From Roseivirga pacifica (lineage in GTDB: Bacteria > Bacteroidota > Bacteroidia > Cytophagales > Cyclobacteriaceae), in assembly GCF_900111145.1 (NCBI RefSeq), contig NZ_FOIR01000002.1, positions 806,001 to 870,000 on the forward strand: DNA of 64,000 bases, written 5' to 3'. The position numbers and the translations under genes are program-made. This document shows positions 26,554-34,992 of the stretch, in pieces (position 1 is the first letter of the stretch; every line of letters begins with the position of its first letter). The notes under the pieces were generated by a model, which had not been told where the DNA came from, searched no databases, and saw only the letters and a program-made list of their open reading frames with translations.

Positions 26554-28602
26554 ATGAGTTATATTTCAAAAGACTTCAAAAATGCCTCACGAAAGGCTAT
26601 TCTTTCCCTTGTTTTCTTCGCGATATGTTATCTGCTAATTGTGCTACTCACACTAGGAATTGCCGCAGCTGCAGTTTTTGGAGCCTATCTCCTAGTAGTT
26701 AGTTTTCCACGTTTCATAACGTTAGCATTAGGAGTAGGCATTTTGGGCTTTGCTGTGATCATTGTCTTGTTTCTATTCAAGTTTCTTGGTAAAAACACCA
26801 AGCAAGACCTCTCTCATCTTCATGAAATAAAGGGTGGCGACAATCCATTACTTTTTGCTATGCTAGATGAATTGGTAAAAAACATCAATACCAAATTTCC
26901 TAAAAGGGTATTTCTTTCATATGATGTAAATGCTTCTGTATTCTTCAACTCAAGCTTCTGGAGCATGTTCTTTCCTGTAAAAAAGAACCTCCAAATTGGA
27001 CTAGGTTTAATAAATACAGTGACGGAGGCAGAGTTAAAAGCAATATTGGCGCATGAATTTGGGCACTTCTCTCAAAAAGAGATGAAGATCGGATCTTATG
27101 TTTACAATGTTAACCAAGTCATTCACAATCTACTTTTTGAAAACGACTCCTTTGATGATACAGTGGAGAGGTGGGCCGGTATTAGTAGCTACTTTTCTAT
27201 TTTTGTAATACCAGCAGTTAAAGTTATTTCGGCAGTTAAATGGCTACTGGTTAAGCTCTATACTGTTGTAAATAAGACTCACCTAGCCTTATCTCGTGAA
27301 ATGGAGTTTCACGCAGATGCGATTGCAGCAGAAACAACTAGCCCCAATAGTCTTAAAACTGGCTTACTTCGACTTGAATTATCTGAAACAGCCCTTTCCT
27401 CAGGGCTCTCCATCTACAATATAGAAAAGTACGAATCCAAGAGAAGTGAAAACATATACCCCGAACAGACATATGTGATGCAATTTTTAGCAAAACAAAG
27501 AGGCGTAGAAATATTAAACGACCTTCCTTTAGTAAGTTTATCAGTTTACAATTCGCTAAATAACACCAAGCTGGTCATCAAAGATCAATGGGCGTCTCAC
27601 CCTAGTATAGAAGACAGAATTAACAGCTTGGATGCTTTAAAAATACACCATAGTCACGAGGACAAATTTGCACCTGCCAAACTTCTCTTAGGAGATCATG
27701 TTCAGTTGGAGAAACACTTCACTGAAGAGTTATTTTCACACTACCCCAACAAAACCGAGGTAATGAATTTTGAAGACTTTAAGGATGTATTTGTGAAGGA
27801 ATACAACAAGAGCAGTCTTCCTAGCACCTTCAACGGCTATTATGATAACAAAGCACCTCTAGTTTTTGACATTCCAACCATTTTGAAACAATTGGATATT
27901 AGCATTGAATCCTTATTTAATGACGATATGGTTGCGAAAGTTATTGAACAAACTACGCTAGAGAATGACATCAATACATTAGAACATATTGCCAATAAAA
28001 ATATAAGTACAAAAACGTTCGATTACGATGGCAAAAAATACAACCGGAAAGAAGCTAAGAAGCTTATCGGTACTTTAAGAACAGCCCAAGACAAACTTAA
28101 GGAACAAATCTTGGTAAATGATGTCGCAATTTTTGAGTTCTTTCTCCAAAGAGAAGCGGACTCAGATAGGGAAGAATCATTGAAAAGACTTTATTCGAAC
28201 TATTTTGAGTTTGAATCTAAAACTAACAACCGCCTTGAACTCTATTTTAAGGCGTCAAATGCGCTTCAGTTTATTAACGAAAGAACACAGCACAATGAGA
28301 TAAAAGTGAAACTGATGGAGTTTGAGCCAATTGAGAAAGCACTTAAAGCGGAACTAGCAGACCTCTATTCTAAGGAGTATTTAAAAGTTGAACTAACCAA
28401 AGAAGCACAGAAAAAGGTAGATATATACCTTGCTGAAAAACTGGCCTATTTCGGAAAGAAAGACTATTTCCATGGTAACCTAGAAATTCTATTTACCTCC
28501 CTAGAAGCATTCATCAGTTTATTAAATGCTGGACACGCAATCTTAAAAAATGAAATAGTCAACTATCAAGCCAGCCTGATCGGCCAAAAAGAGACAACTT
28601 AA
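26554..28602 (+). CDS. M48-family membrane metallopeptidase
   Basis: 682 aa. Two N-terminal transmembrane segments (about residues 15-48 and 50-75) precede the peptidase domain. The zinc motif HEFGH is at 167-171 in AILAHEFGHFSQKEM, and the third ligand is E251 in SREMEFHADAIAAE, as in HtpX/Ste24-like M48 enzymes. About 380 residues of mostly helical C-terminal extension follow, with no family I recognise. This is longer than HtpX (about 290 aa), and the extension may set substrate choice. The enzyme is probably an inner-membrane protease with a cytoplasmic active site. The last 4 bp overlap the convergent GlxA-type gene. Confidence 0.88.
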   Translation: MSYISKDFKNASRKAILSLVFFAICYLLIVLLTLGIAAAAVFGAYLLVVSFPRFITLALGVGILGFAVIIVLFLFKFLGKNTKQDLSHLHEIKGGDNPLLFAMLDELVKNINTKFPKRVFLSYDVNASVFFNSSFWSMFFPVKKNLQIGLGLINTVTEAELKAILAHEFGHFSQKEMKIGSYVYNVNQVIHNLLFENDSFDDTVERWAGISSYFSIFVIPAVKVISAVKWLLVKLYTVVNKTHLALSREMEFHADAIAAETTSPNSLKTGLLRLELSETALSSGLSIYNIEKYESKRSENIYPEQTYVMQFLAKQRGVEILNDLPLVSLSVYNSLNNTKLVIKDQWASHPSIEDRINSLDALKIHHSHEDKFAPAKLLLGDHVQLEKHFTEELFSHYPNKTEVMNFEDFKDVFVKEYNKSSLPSTFNGYYDNKAPLVFDIPTILKQLDISIESLFNDDMVAKVIEQTTLENDINTLEHIANKNISTKTFDYDGKKYNRKEAKKLIGTLRTAQDKLKEQILVNDVAIFEFFLQREADSDREESLKRLYSNYFEFESKTNNRLELYFKASNALQFINERTQHNEIKVKLMEFEPIEKALKAELADLYSKEYLKVELTKEAQKKVDIYLAEKLAYFGKKDYFHGNLEILFTSLEAFISLLNAGHAILKNEIVNYQASLIGQKETT

Positions 28603-29579
28603 GCCGTCTTCAAATTTCTGTACTTATTACTGTACTCAACTGGGGTAATGCCCACATACTTTTTAAAAACTTCCCTAAAAGCTTTGGCATCGTTGTAGCC
28701 TACGCTGTACATGGCTTCGTGCACATTAGTATTGCCCGATTCCAACTTGCGCTTGGCGCCTTCCATTCTTACCCTTTGCAGGTATTCAATAATGGAGTTG
28801 CCGGTAGCTTTGCGGAATCTCCGTTCCAGTGTTCTTCTAGTGGTAGCATGATTAGCTGCCAAACTATCAACCGAAATTGCCGAATCGTAATCCTTTTCTA
28901 TACTTTCCTGCACATCTAACACAAGTGCATCTTTATGCGATTTCTGCCCTACGAAAATGGTAAATGGCGACTGACTCCCCTTATCAATATCAATCATGTA
29001 GGACTTGGCTGTTAACACGGATAACTCCCTACCACCGTATTTTTCAATCAGGTAAACCAGCAAATTTGTAAAGGCATAAGCTCCTCCACAGGTATAAATC
29101 CCATCACTTTCCACCACAATATTTTCAGCCACAACCTTTGTTTTAGGGTAAGCATTTTGAAGCATTTCTGCACTTCCCCAATGGGTTGAGCACTCACGGC
29201 CATCGAGCAAACCGGCATGCGCCAGTAAAAACGCACCAATGCACAAACCAGCTACCTCTGCCCCATTACGATGTTGCGCTAACACCCAATCCATTAAATC
29301 TTTATTCATTTCGGCCACTTGCTCAAATTCGCCATGTACTGCCGGTATAATTACCAAGTCTGTTTGCTTTACTTGCTCAATCGTCTTCTGTGGCGAAATA
29401 GTATAGAAACCTTCCTGATCGTTCGAAGGCTTTTCTACCCCAACCAACTCTACCTCAAAAAGCTTTTGACGGGTTTGATTAAAAAACATATCACTTGCCC
29501 AATTAAGGATTTGAAATGCACCACCAATGTTCACAATACTATACTGGCCCTTGGGTACTAAAATGCTAATATGTGTCAT
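28599..29579 (-). CDS. GlxA-family AraC-type regulator with DJ-1/PfpI domain
   Basis: 326 aa from the ATG at 29579 (MTHISILVPKGQYS); a longer frame upstream to 29660 lacks homology. The N-terminal class-I glutamine-amidotransferase-like (DJ-1/PfpI) domain (residues 1-200) has the nucleophile-elbow Cys113 in EVAGLCIGAFLLAHAG. The C-terminal double HTH (about 225-322) has SLAANHATTRRTLERRF and DAKAFREVFKKYVGITPVEY. Such regulators sense small metabolites, but the ligand is unknown here. It is divergent from a hydrolase and VOC cluster across about 120 bp, so it may control that group. Confidence 0.9.
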   Translation of the reverse strand: MTHISILVPKGQYSIVNIGGAFQILNWASDMFFNQTRQKLFEVELVGVEKPSNDQEGFYTISPQKTIEQVKQTDLVIIPAVHGEFEQVAEMNKDLMDWVLAQHRNGAEVAGLCIGAFLLAHAGLLDGRECSTHWGSAEMLQNAYPKTKVVAENIVVESDGIYTCGGAYAFTNLLVYLIEKYGGRELSVLTAKSYMIDIDKGSQSPFTIFVGQKSHKDALVLDVQESIEKDYDSAISVDSLAANHATTRRTLERRFRKATGNSIIEYLQRVRMEGAKRKLESGNTNVHEAMYSVGYNDAKAFREVFKKYVGITPVEYSNKYRNLKTA

Positions 29580-29701
29580 GCTGTTTTTTTTATAAAGGTG
29601 AGAAAATTCCTTGTCGCAATCCACCCCTTCTATTGTCGTAATTGCACGCAAATATTCCATATCTAACTGGCTAACTTGCCATTACAAACAACAAGCTTTG
29701 C

Positions 29702-30277
29702 ATGAAACTCATATTTATTCACGCTGCTGGTCCCCAAGGAGTAAATGAAGGAAGCACCAACCTGCTGCAATTCCTAAAGCAAAATTTGGGTAAAAGCATG
29801 GAAATAATTGCACCAGAAATGCCTACTCCAGAAAACCCAAATGCTGCGGACTGGATGGACACTTTGGATGCCGCCATACACAAAGTGGATGAAAGGATCA
29901 TTTTGATGGGGCACTCACTAGGTGCTTCAATCATCTTTAAATACTTAAGCGAAAGAAAGTGCGAAAACGGCATCTGTGGCATCATTTCGCTGGCAGCACC
30001 CTATTGGGGACTTAGCGATTGGCAATCGGAACAGTTTACTATTGGCTGTTGCTTAAAGGAAACCATTAACCCGTCCATTCCAATCCGCCTCTATCACGAC
30101 TTTGCAGATGATGTGGTGCCTTACCAACATGTAAATGCCTATGCGAACGCACTTCCCCAGGCCGAAGTTATTGGGGTGACGGGTCAGGGGCATTTGTTCG
30201 AAAAAGGATTCCCTGAACTTATAAGAGTGATACAATCACTTTCTACGCAAAACGAAAAAACAATCATTAACCCTTAG
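29702..30277 (+). CDS. small alpha/beta hydrolase (RBBP9/YdeN-like)
   Basis: 191 aa. The nucleophile motif MGHSLGAS places Ser72 at the elbow. FADDVVPY supplies the likely catalytic Asp and TGQGHLFEKGF the His. Size and motif layout fit the DUF1749/RBBP9-YdeN serine hydrolase group, which are cytoplasmic esterase-like enzymes of unknown substrate. It is the first of four co-oriented genes (hydrolase, two VOC proteins, NTF2-like protein) and is followed 4 bp later by a VOC gene. Confidence 0.82.
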   Translation: MKLIFIHAAGPQGVNEGSTNLLQFLKQNLGKSMEIIAPEMPTPENPNAADWMDTLDAAIHKVDERIILMGHSLGASIIFKYLSERKCENGICGIISLAAPYWGLSDWQSEQFTIGCCLKETINPSIPIRLYHDFADDVVPYQHVNAYANALPQAEVIGVTGQGHLFEKGFPELIRVIQSLSTQNEKTIINP

Positions 30278-30281
30278 CATT

Positions 30282-30731
30282 ATGGCCAGTATTCAAAAAA
30301 TCACTCCGTGCCTTTGGTTCGATCAAAATGGCAAAGAAGCCGCGGAATTCTACTGCTCACTCTTTCCTAATTCGAAAATTGTTAGCACCACTCCTCTAGT
30401 AACAGAGTTTATCTTAAACGGGCAAAAGTTTATGACCCTAAACGGAGGGCCGAGGTTCAAATTCACGGAAGCCATTTCCCTTATGGTAAACTGCGATAAC
30501 CAAGCAGAAGTCGACTTCTTTTGGGAGAAGCTGACCGAAAATGGAGGCGAAGAAAGTATGTGCGGTTGGTTAAAAGACAAGTACGGACTTTCATGGCAAA
30601 TAGTACCCAAGCAATTAATGGCAATCATGTCAACAGGCACTCCAGAGCAGCAAAAGCGGGCAATGGACGCATTCTCAAACATGCGCAAGCTCGAAATGGC
30701 TACAATAGAAAAAGCATTTAAAGGCTTATGA
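30282..30731 (+). CDS. VOC-family protein (PhnB/3-demethylubiquinone methyltransferase-like)
   Basis: 149 aa, beginning MASIQKITPCLWFDQNGKEAAEFYCSLFPNSKI. The FMTLNGGPRFKFTEAISLMVNCDNQAEVDFFWEKL core is typical of the PhnB-type VOC subfamily. VOC proteins are beta-alpha-beta-beta-beta metal-binding folds, often acting in small-molecule detoxification. The C-terminal YGLSWQIVPKQLMAIM is characteristic. It lies in an operon with the upstream hydrolase gene, with a second VOC gene 64 bp downstream. Confidence 0.88.
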   Translation: MASIQKITPCLWFDQNGKEAAEFYCSLFPNSKIVSTTPLVTEFILNGQKFMTLNGGPRFKFTEAISLMVNCDNQAEVDFFWEKLTENGGEESMCGWLKDKYGLSWQIVPKQLMAIMSTGTPEQQKRAMDAFSNMRKLEMATIEKAFKGL

Positions 30732-30795
30732 AAACTCGGGATGACCTGTCTCACAAAATACGTAACAACAATTTCAAACTATTTAAAACAACATT

Positions 30796-31233
30796 ATGGC
30801 AAGAACGAGCACTTACCTAAACTTCCCTCGCGCAACAGAGGAAGTATTCAGCTTTTACAAATCGGTTTTTCAGACCGAGTATTCATGCGATATCTTACGG
30901 TTTAAAGATGCCCCACCAGTAGATGGAGCGCCTCCTTTGGCAGAAGAAGACAAAGACCTAATTATGCATGTTACCCTACCCATTACAGGCGGGCACTACC
31001 TAATGGGCACCGATGCTCCCGAAAGCATGGGCTTCAATATTAACATGGGTAATAATGTGTACATCAATTTGCAGCCAGATACCCGGGTAGAAACGAAGCG
31101 ACTTTTTGATGCACTGGCTGAAGGAGGTCAGGTTAGCATGGAGCTTCAGGATATGTTCTGGGGCGACTACTACGGCTCCCTCACCGATAAATATGGTATA
31201 CAGTGGATGTTTGACTGTGCCGAAAAAGCATAA
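30796..31233 (+). CDS. VOC-family protein (PhnB-like, second copy)
   Basis: 145 aa, starting MARTSTYLNFPRATEEVFSFYKSVFQTEY, with DLIMHVTLPITGGHYLMGTD and a C-terminal YGSLTDKYGIQWMFDC. It belongs to the same broad family as the preceding gene but to the DNA-binding/PhnB-like group with a FWGDYYGSLTDKYG tail. The two copies are clearly diverged from each other, not a recent duplication. Function is unknown. Confidence 0.87.
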   Translation: MARTSTYLNFPRATEEVFSFYKSVFQTEYSCDILRFKDAPPVDGAPPLAEEDKDLIMHVTLPITGGHYLMGTDAPESMGFNINMGNNVYINLQPDTRVETKRLFDALAEGGQVSMELQDMFWGDYYGSLTDKYGIQWMFDCAEKA

Positions 31234-31247
31234 CTTCACTACTTCAT

Positions 31248-31276
31248 GAAGACTGAGTCATACGGGTTCAGTCTTC
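31248..31276. other. intercistronic hairpin
   Basis: A perfect 9-bp inverted repeat (GAAGACTGA at 31248-31256, TCAGTCTTC at 31268-31276) lies between the second VOC gene and the NTF2-like gene. There is no T-tract, so it may stabilise or process mRNA rather than terminate it. Confidence 0.4.
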
Positions 31277-31296
31277 GCCAATAAAACCCCACAACT

Positions 31297-31677
31297 ATGA
31301 CAAAAGTAATTGTAGACCCCAGCTGTGGCAACTCGCCAAAAGCAGCTTTTGTACGCGACTTCAACATTGCCTTTGGCACTGCCGACACCGATTTTCTTGT
31401 GCAACATGTAGCAAACGATATCATCTGGACGATTTACGGAGACAAGGTGATCGAAGGAAAAGAAGCCTTTAAAAAGGCCGTGGAAGAAATGAAAGACTAT
31501 GTAGCTGAAGAAATCGAGATCGCGTCAATTGTTACGCACGGAAAGGCAGCGGCCTCCAATGGCGAAATGCTTATGAAAGACGGTTCACGCTACGCATACT
31601 GCGATATGTACGAGTTTGTAAGCCCAGGAAAGCATATTATTCGAACCCTAAAATCCTACGTAATCAAGGCATCTTAG
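31297..31677 (+). CDS. NTF2-like/SnoaL-type protein
   Basis: 126 aa in the NTF2-like alpha+beta barrel pattern. An N-terminal helix (GNSPKAAFVRDFNIAFGTAD) leads into VADI-type strands (FLVQHVANDIIWTIYGDKVIEGKEAF), and the final strands YCDMYEFVSPGKHIIRTLKSYV form the pocket. Members include polyketide cyclases, ketosteroid isomerases and many binding proteins; nothing fixes the substrate here. It is the last gene of the hydrolase/VOC group. Confidence 0.78.
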   Translation: MTKVIVDPSCGNSPKAAFVRDFNIAFGTADTDFLVQHVANDIIWTIYGDKVIEGKEAFKKAVEEMKDYVAEEIEIASIVTHGKAAASNGEMLMKDGSRYAYCDMYEFVSPGKHIIRTLKSYVIKAS

Positions 31678-31759
31678 CAAAAATATTTTTCAAACGATTG
31701 CCAAAAAGCTTTGTTTTTAAAATCATTATTCTCAAAATTGAGATGATTAAAAAGGAAGT

Positions 31760-32260
31760 ATGCGTAGACTTTTTGCTACTCTTCTTGTTGTTCTAACGCT
31801 ATTTAATAGCCTCTCATTCTACTTTGTTACAAAGTTCCACAATGAGCAATCGGCTATTGAAGAGTACACCAATCATAAAAAAGAAGTCTACAACATTGCC
31901 GATTACGCTGCCGACTTATCTACCTCTTGGTCGCTTTATGTTTACCTACTCAAAGAAGTTCCAGAAATGGAAGACAAGGTGATTCAGGACCATGGAAGAT
32001 TCATCATGGCACCTCAGTTCCCTGAAGTTCAGGTAAAAATTGAGAAGATCATCATTGAGCAAAACCTTAAGATCAATACTGACGATTTGATGGCTGCGGC
32101 CAACAACACCGTGCTCCAAGCACAACTTTACATTGCAACACCTACTACTACAGTACCTACGGCAAATGCCGAAGCGCCTTATTTAGAGCACTATGCTGCG
32201 CTTGATCAAAGTATCGGTACTGATGTAAATAAATTAAACACTCCCCCTCCTCGGGCATAA
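31760..32260 (+). CDS. small membrane-anchored or secreted protein of unknown function
   Basis: 166 aa. An N-terminal hydrophobic segment, RRLFATLLVVLTLFNSLSFYFV, could be a signal peptide or anchor. A mostly helical soluble part follows, and the low-complexity tail is rich in Thr, Pro and Ala, ending TPPPRA. It contains no cysteine. I do not recognise a family. It leads a co-oriented set (barrel protein, haloperoxidase-like lipoprotein, TonB receptor), separated from the next gene by 246 bp. Confidence 0.6.
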   Translation: MRRLFATLLVVLTLFNSLSFYFVTKFHNEQSAIEEYTNHKKEVYNIADYAADLSTSWSLYVYLLKEVPEMEDKVIQDHGRFIMAPQFPEVQVKIEKIIIEQNLKINTDDLMAAANNTVLQAQLYIATPTTTVPTANAEAPYLEHYAALDQSIGTDVNKLNTPPPRA

Positions 32261-32506
32261 TACCATTGCTTAGTTGCTGTTTGAAAGCTTTGGTATAGCT
32301 ATGCTGGCATTTTGCCACTAGTCATATTTTCATACAATCATTTTATATGCTTCGGTTTGGTATCGTAGCCACGTTTTAGCTAAACCTAAAGTTTTCAAGC
32401 GAAAGAGCTAACCTTCAATCGCGCCATTTCAGCACAGCAGCTAAGCATTTTTTCTGACCACACATCTGGTCAATGCTTCAACTTATTCCTTTAACCAAAT
32501 CGTAAA

Positions 32507-33427
32507 ATGAAAACTCTAAAACTGCTGGTAATAGCTTTAGCTATACTGGCCACCAACAACTTAGCAGCACAAACCCCAACGGATGCTATTCTAATGGGGC
32601 CAAAAGAAATCTGCATGGCATTCACCTATCAATATGGTTCTTGGGACCAATATTGGGAAGGCACCAGATTGCGAAAAAATGAAAATGTGGCCACACTCAA
32701 CCAACAAATGGGCGCATTTATAGCTGCCATTGGTGTACACAAAAAGGTCAACCTGTTGGTGGGCGTTCCTTATGTAAAAACCCACAGCAGCGAACCTAAT
32801 GGCGGAAAAATGGCTGGCGCTAAAGGCTTTCAAGACATTAGCTTTAATGTAAAAGCACAAGTTTATGAGCGCACTTTTGAGAAGGGTGCTCTAACCGTTT
32901 TAGCCAATGCAGGTTATTCCACTCCTTCAACAAACTACTTATCGGACTACCGACCTTACAGCATTGGTTTTGGTGCCAGCGAGTTCAACCTTAGGCTTAT
33001 CGGCCAATACAAATGGAACAGCGGTTTATTTATGCGAGCTGCCACTGCCCACCTATGGCGCGGGCAAACAGAAGCCGAAAGAGACTATTACTATGCTAAC
33101 GGCAGTTACTATACCGCACTAATGGACGTACCAAATGCATGGGAATTTAACCTAGTTGCCGGCAAGTGGTTTTTAGACAATAAGCTAAAAGTTGAAGCCA
33201 GCTATGTAGGCATTAAATCGGTGAGCGGTGATGACATTCGCATTTACAATGCAGGCCAACCGACCAACAAAGTTCAATTCGATCAGATTGGAATGAACAC
33301 CCAATTCTTTCTTCCTCCCATTCCCTGGATGAGTGTTTTAGCCTTTTTCTCTCACAATGTGAATGGTAGAAATGCCGGCAAATTCACACGCTTCGGTATC
33401 GGTACCACAATTCAATTCGGATTTTAA
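32507..33427 (+). CDS. outer-membrane transporter-like beta-barrel protein
   Basis: 306 aa with signal peptide MKTLKLLVIALAILATNNLAAQ. GVHKKVNLLVGVPYVKTHSSEP is followed by beta strands such as ALTVLANAGYSTPS and SIGFGASEFNLRLIGQYKW, ending FGIGTTIQFGF. The layout resembles the family annotated as transporter or MetA-pathway phenol-degradation-like channels. It is probably an outer-membrane barrel; the substrate is unknown. Its stop overlaps the nearest upstream ATG (33427, TAATG) of the haloperoxidase-like gene, showing tight coupling. Confidence 0.72.
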   Translation: MKTLKLLVIALAILATNNLAAQTPTDAILMGPKEICMAFTYQYGSWDQYWEGTRLRKNENVATLNQQMGAFIAAIGVHKKVNLLVGVPYVKTHSSEPNGGKMAGAKGFQDISFNVKAQVYERTFEKGALTVLANAGYSTPSTNYLSDYRPYSIGFGASEFNLRLIGQYKWNSGLFMRAATAHLWRGQTEAERDYYYANGSYYTALMDVPNAWEFNLVAGKWFLDNKLKVEASYVGIKSVSGDDIRIYNAGQPTNKVQFDQIGMNTQFFLPPIPWMSVLAFFSHNVNGRNAGKFTRFGIGTTIQFGF

Positions 33428-33438
33428 TGACTTGCAAA

Positions 33439-34980
33439 ATGAAAAAGAACAACATCATATTAAGCTTTATTATCGCCTGCTTATTCATACTGCAAGCTTG
33501 CGAAGAAGACCTGCCAACAATGGCCAACTACAAAGATTACAGCTTTGCATCGGTAGACAGTGATGCCGGGTCATGGACCCCTGTCCTACTTTCATCGCCC
33601 GATAATATTGTCATTGCGGATCCACAGCCCACCAGTTCTGCCGCCTACCAAACGGAGCTCGAAGCTTTGAAGCAAGTGAGAAGCAGTCTGAGCGAAAGTC
33701 AAAAGAAGGCAATAGCCTACTGGACGAACAATCCAACTTTACGATGGAATGAGATTGCCCTGGAGTTAATCGCCAAGTACAACCTAATTCCCGGTCCTAA
33801 TGAAGACGGCTCTTACACTTTGCCAAACCCAAACAATCCTGACGGTCCACCGCCATTTCCATTTGCTCACCCGCCTTATGCGGTGCGGGCCTTGGCCTAT
33901 ATGAGCGTGGCACAATATGACGGACTAATAGCTGCTTGGCATTACAAATACCAGTTTAACAGAGCCGAGCCTTCGGAAGTGGATCCGAGCATTTCCCCAG
34001 ACTATATTTCGAACAACATTCCTTCTTATCCATCGGATGGTGCTGTGGTGGCACAAGCATCCAAAGAAGTACTCAAAGCTATGTTTCCGCTGGAAGCTGA
34101 TTACTTGGAAGAAATGGCCAACCAACACTTGAATAGCCTAATGTGGGCTGGCGTAAATGTGCAAAGTGACTTAGATGCAGGCAAAATAATCGGTCAAGAA
34201 GTAGCCAGTATTGCTCTAAGCAGAGCGGCCAATGATAACATGTCAAAAGCACAACCCAACAAAGCTGTTTCCGACTCCATTAAAGCATCTGCCTACGATA
34301 GGTTTGGCTGGCAGTGGGAAAATCTGGAGTCGCCAGTAAGACCGGTTGGCCTAACCCCGCTCTACAGCCAAGTGGATATGTGGTATGTACCAACGCTTGA
34401 AGAGGTGCGACCTATCGCTCCTCCAGGAATGGACTCACCAGAACTGGCAGCCGACATTAAAAAGCTGGTAGACATAGCCGACAATGTAACTGAAGAACAA
34501 CGGGCAATTGCCAATTATTGGCAAGATGGATTAGGTACTTACACCCCTCCTGGCCACTGGAACAAAATTGCCATCGATCATTTGATTGCGTACGGGCAAA
34601 ACCCAATACGAAGTGCGCGCACATTGGCGTACCTAAACATTGCCATGATGGATGCTGGCATTAGCTGCTGGGACGCCAAGTATTACTATCACTATCCACG
34701 TCCTATTCAGCTTATTCCAAACTTTAAAACTATTGCCGGAACGCCAAACTTCCCAAGCTACACATCGGGGCACAGCGTGTTTTCTGCTGCTGGTGCCGAA
34801 GTGCTGAGCTATGTATTTCCACAAGACGCACAGAAATTCAGAGAATGGGCATTGGAGGCCGCAGTTTCACGCGTTTATGGAGGCATTCACTGGACATTCG
34901 ATGCAGAAGTTGGCACCACACAAGGCATTCAGGTAGCCAGCTACACCATTCAGGCGGCCCAAAACGATGGAGCCAACTAA
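33439..34980 (+). CDS. vanadium-dependent haloperoxidase/PAP2-family lipoprotein with internal duplication
   Basis: 513 aa from the ATG at 33439 (MKKNNIILSFIIACLFILQAC, a type II signal with lipobox LQAC, Cys21). An ATG at 33427 overlapping the previous stop is an alternative. The C-terminal half carries the full vanadate/phosphate-binding signature: K414 and R421-P422 (KYYYHYPRP), PSYTSGHS with S443-G444-H445, and SRVYGGIHWTFD with R478, H484 and D488. The family covers vanadium haloperoxidases and acid phosphatases; which applies here is not decidable from sequence. Residues about 92-260 repeat the same layout with the key residues lost. It is likely tethered to the outer membrane next to the TonB receptor encoded 12 bp downstream. 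Confidence 0.88.
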   Translation: MKKNNIILSFIIACLFILQACEEDLPTMANYKDYSFASVDSDAGSWTPVLLSSPDNIVIADPQPTSSAAYQTELEALKQVRSSLSESQKKAIAYWTNNPTLRWNEIALELIAKYNLIPGPNEDGSYTLPNPNNPDGPPPFPFAHPPYAVRALAYMSVAQYDGLIAAWHYKYQFNRAEPSEVDPSISPDYISNNIPSYPSDGAVVAQASKEVLKAMFPLEADYLEEMANQHLNSLMWAGVNVQSDLDAGKIIGQEVASIALSRAANDNMSKAQPNKAVSDSIKASAYDRFGWQWENLESPVRPVGLTPLYSQVDMWYVPTLEEVRPIAPPGMDSPELAADIKKLVDIADNVTEEQRAIANYWQDGLGTYTPPGHWNKIAIDHLIAYGQNPIRSARTLAYLNIAMMDAGISCWDAKYYYHYPRPIQLIPNFKTIAGTPNFPSYTSGHSVFSAAGAEVLSYVFPQDAQKFREWALEAAVSRVYGGIHWTFDAEVGTTQGIQVASYTIQAAQNDGAN

Positions 34981-34992
34981 AACTATACAATC

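Noticed and set aside
30350-30754. 134-aa minus-strand ORF inside the first VOC gene
   Set aside because: It is antisense to a well-supported VOC gene and has no recognisable protein features.
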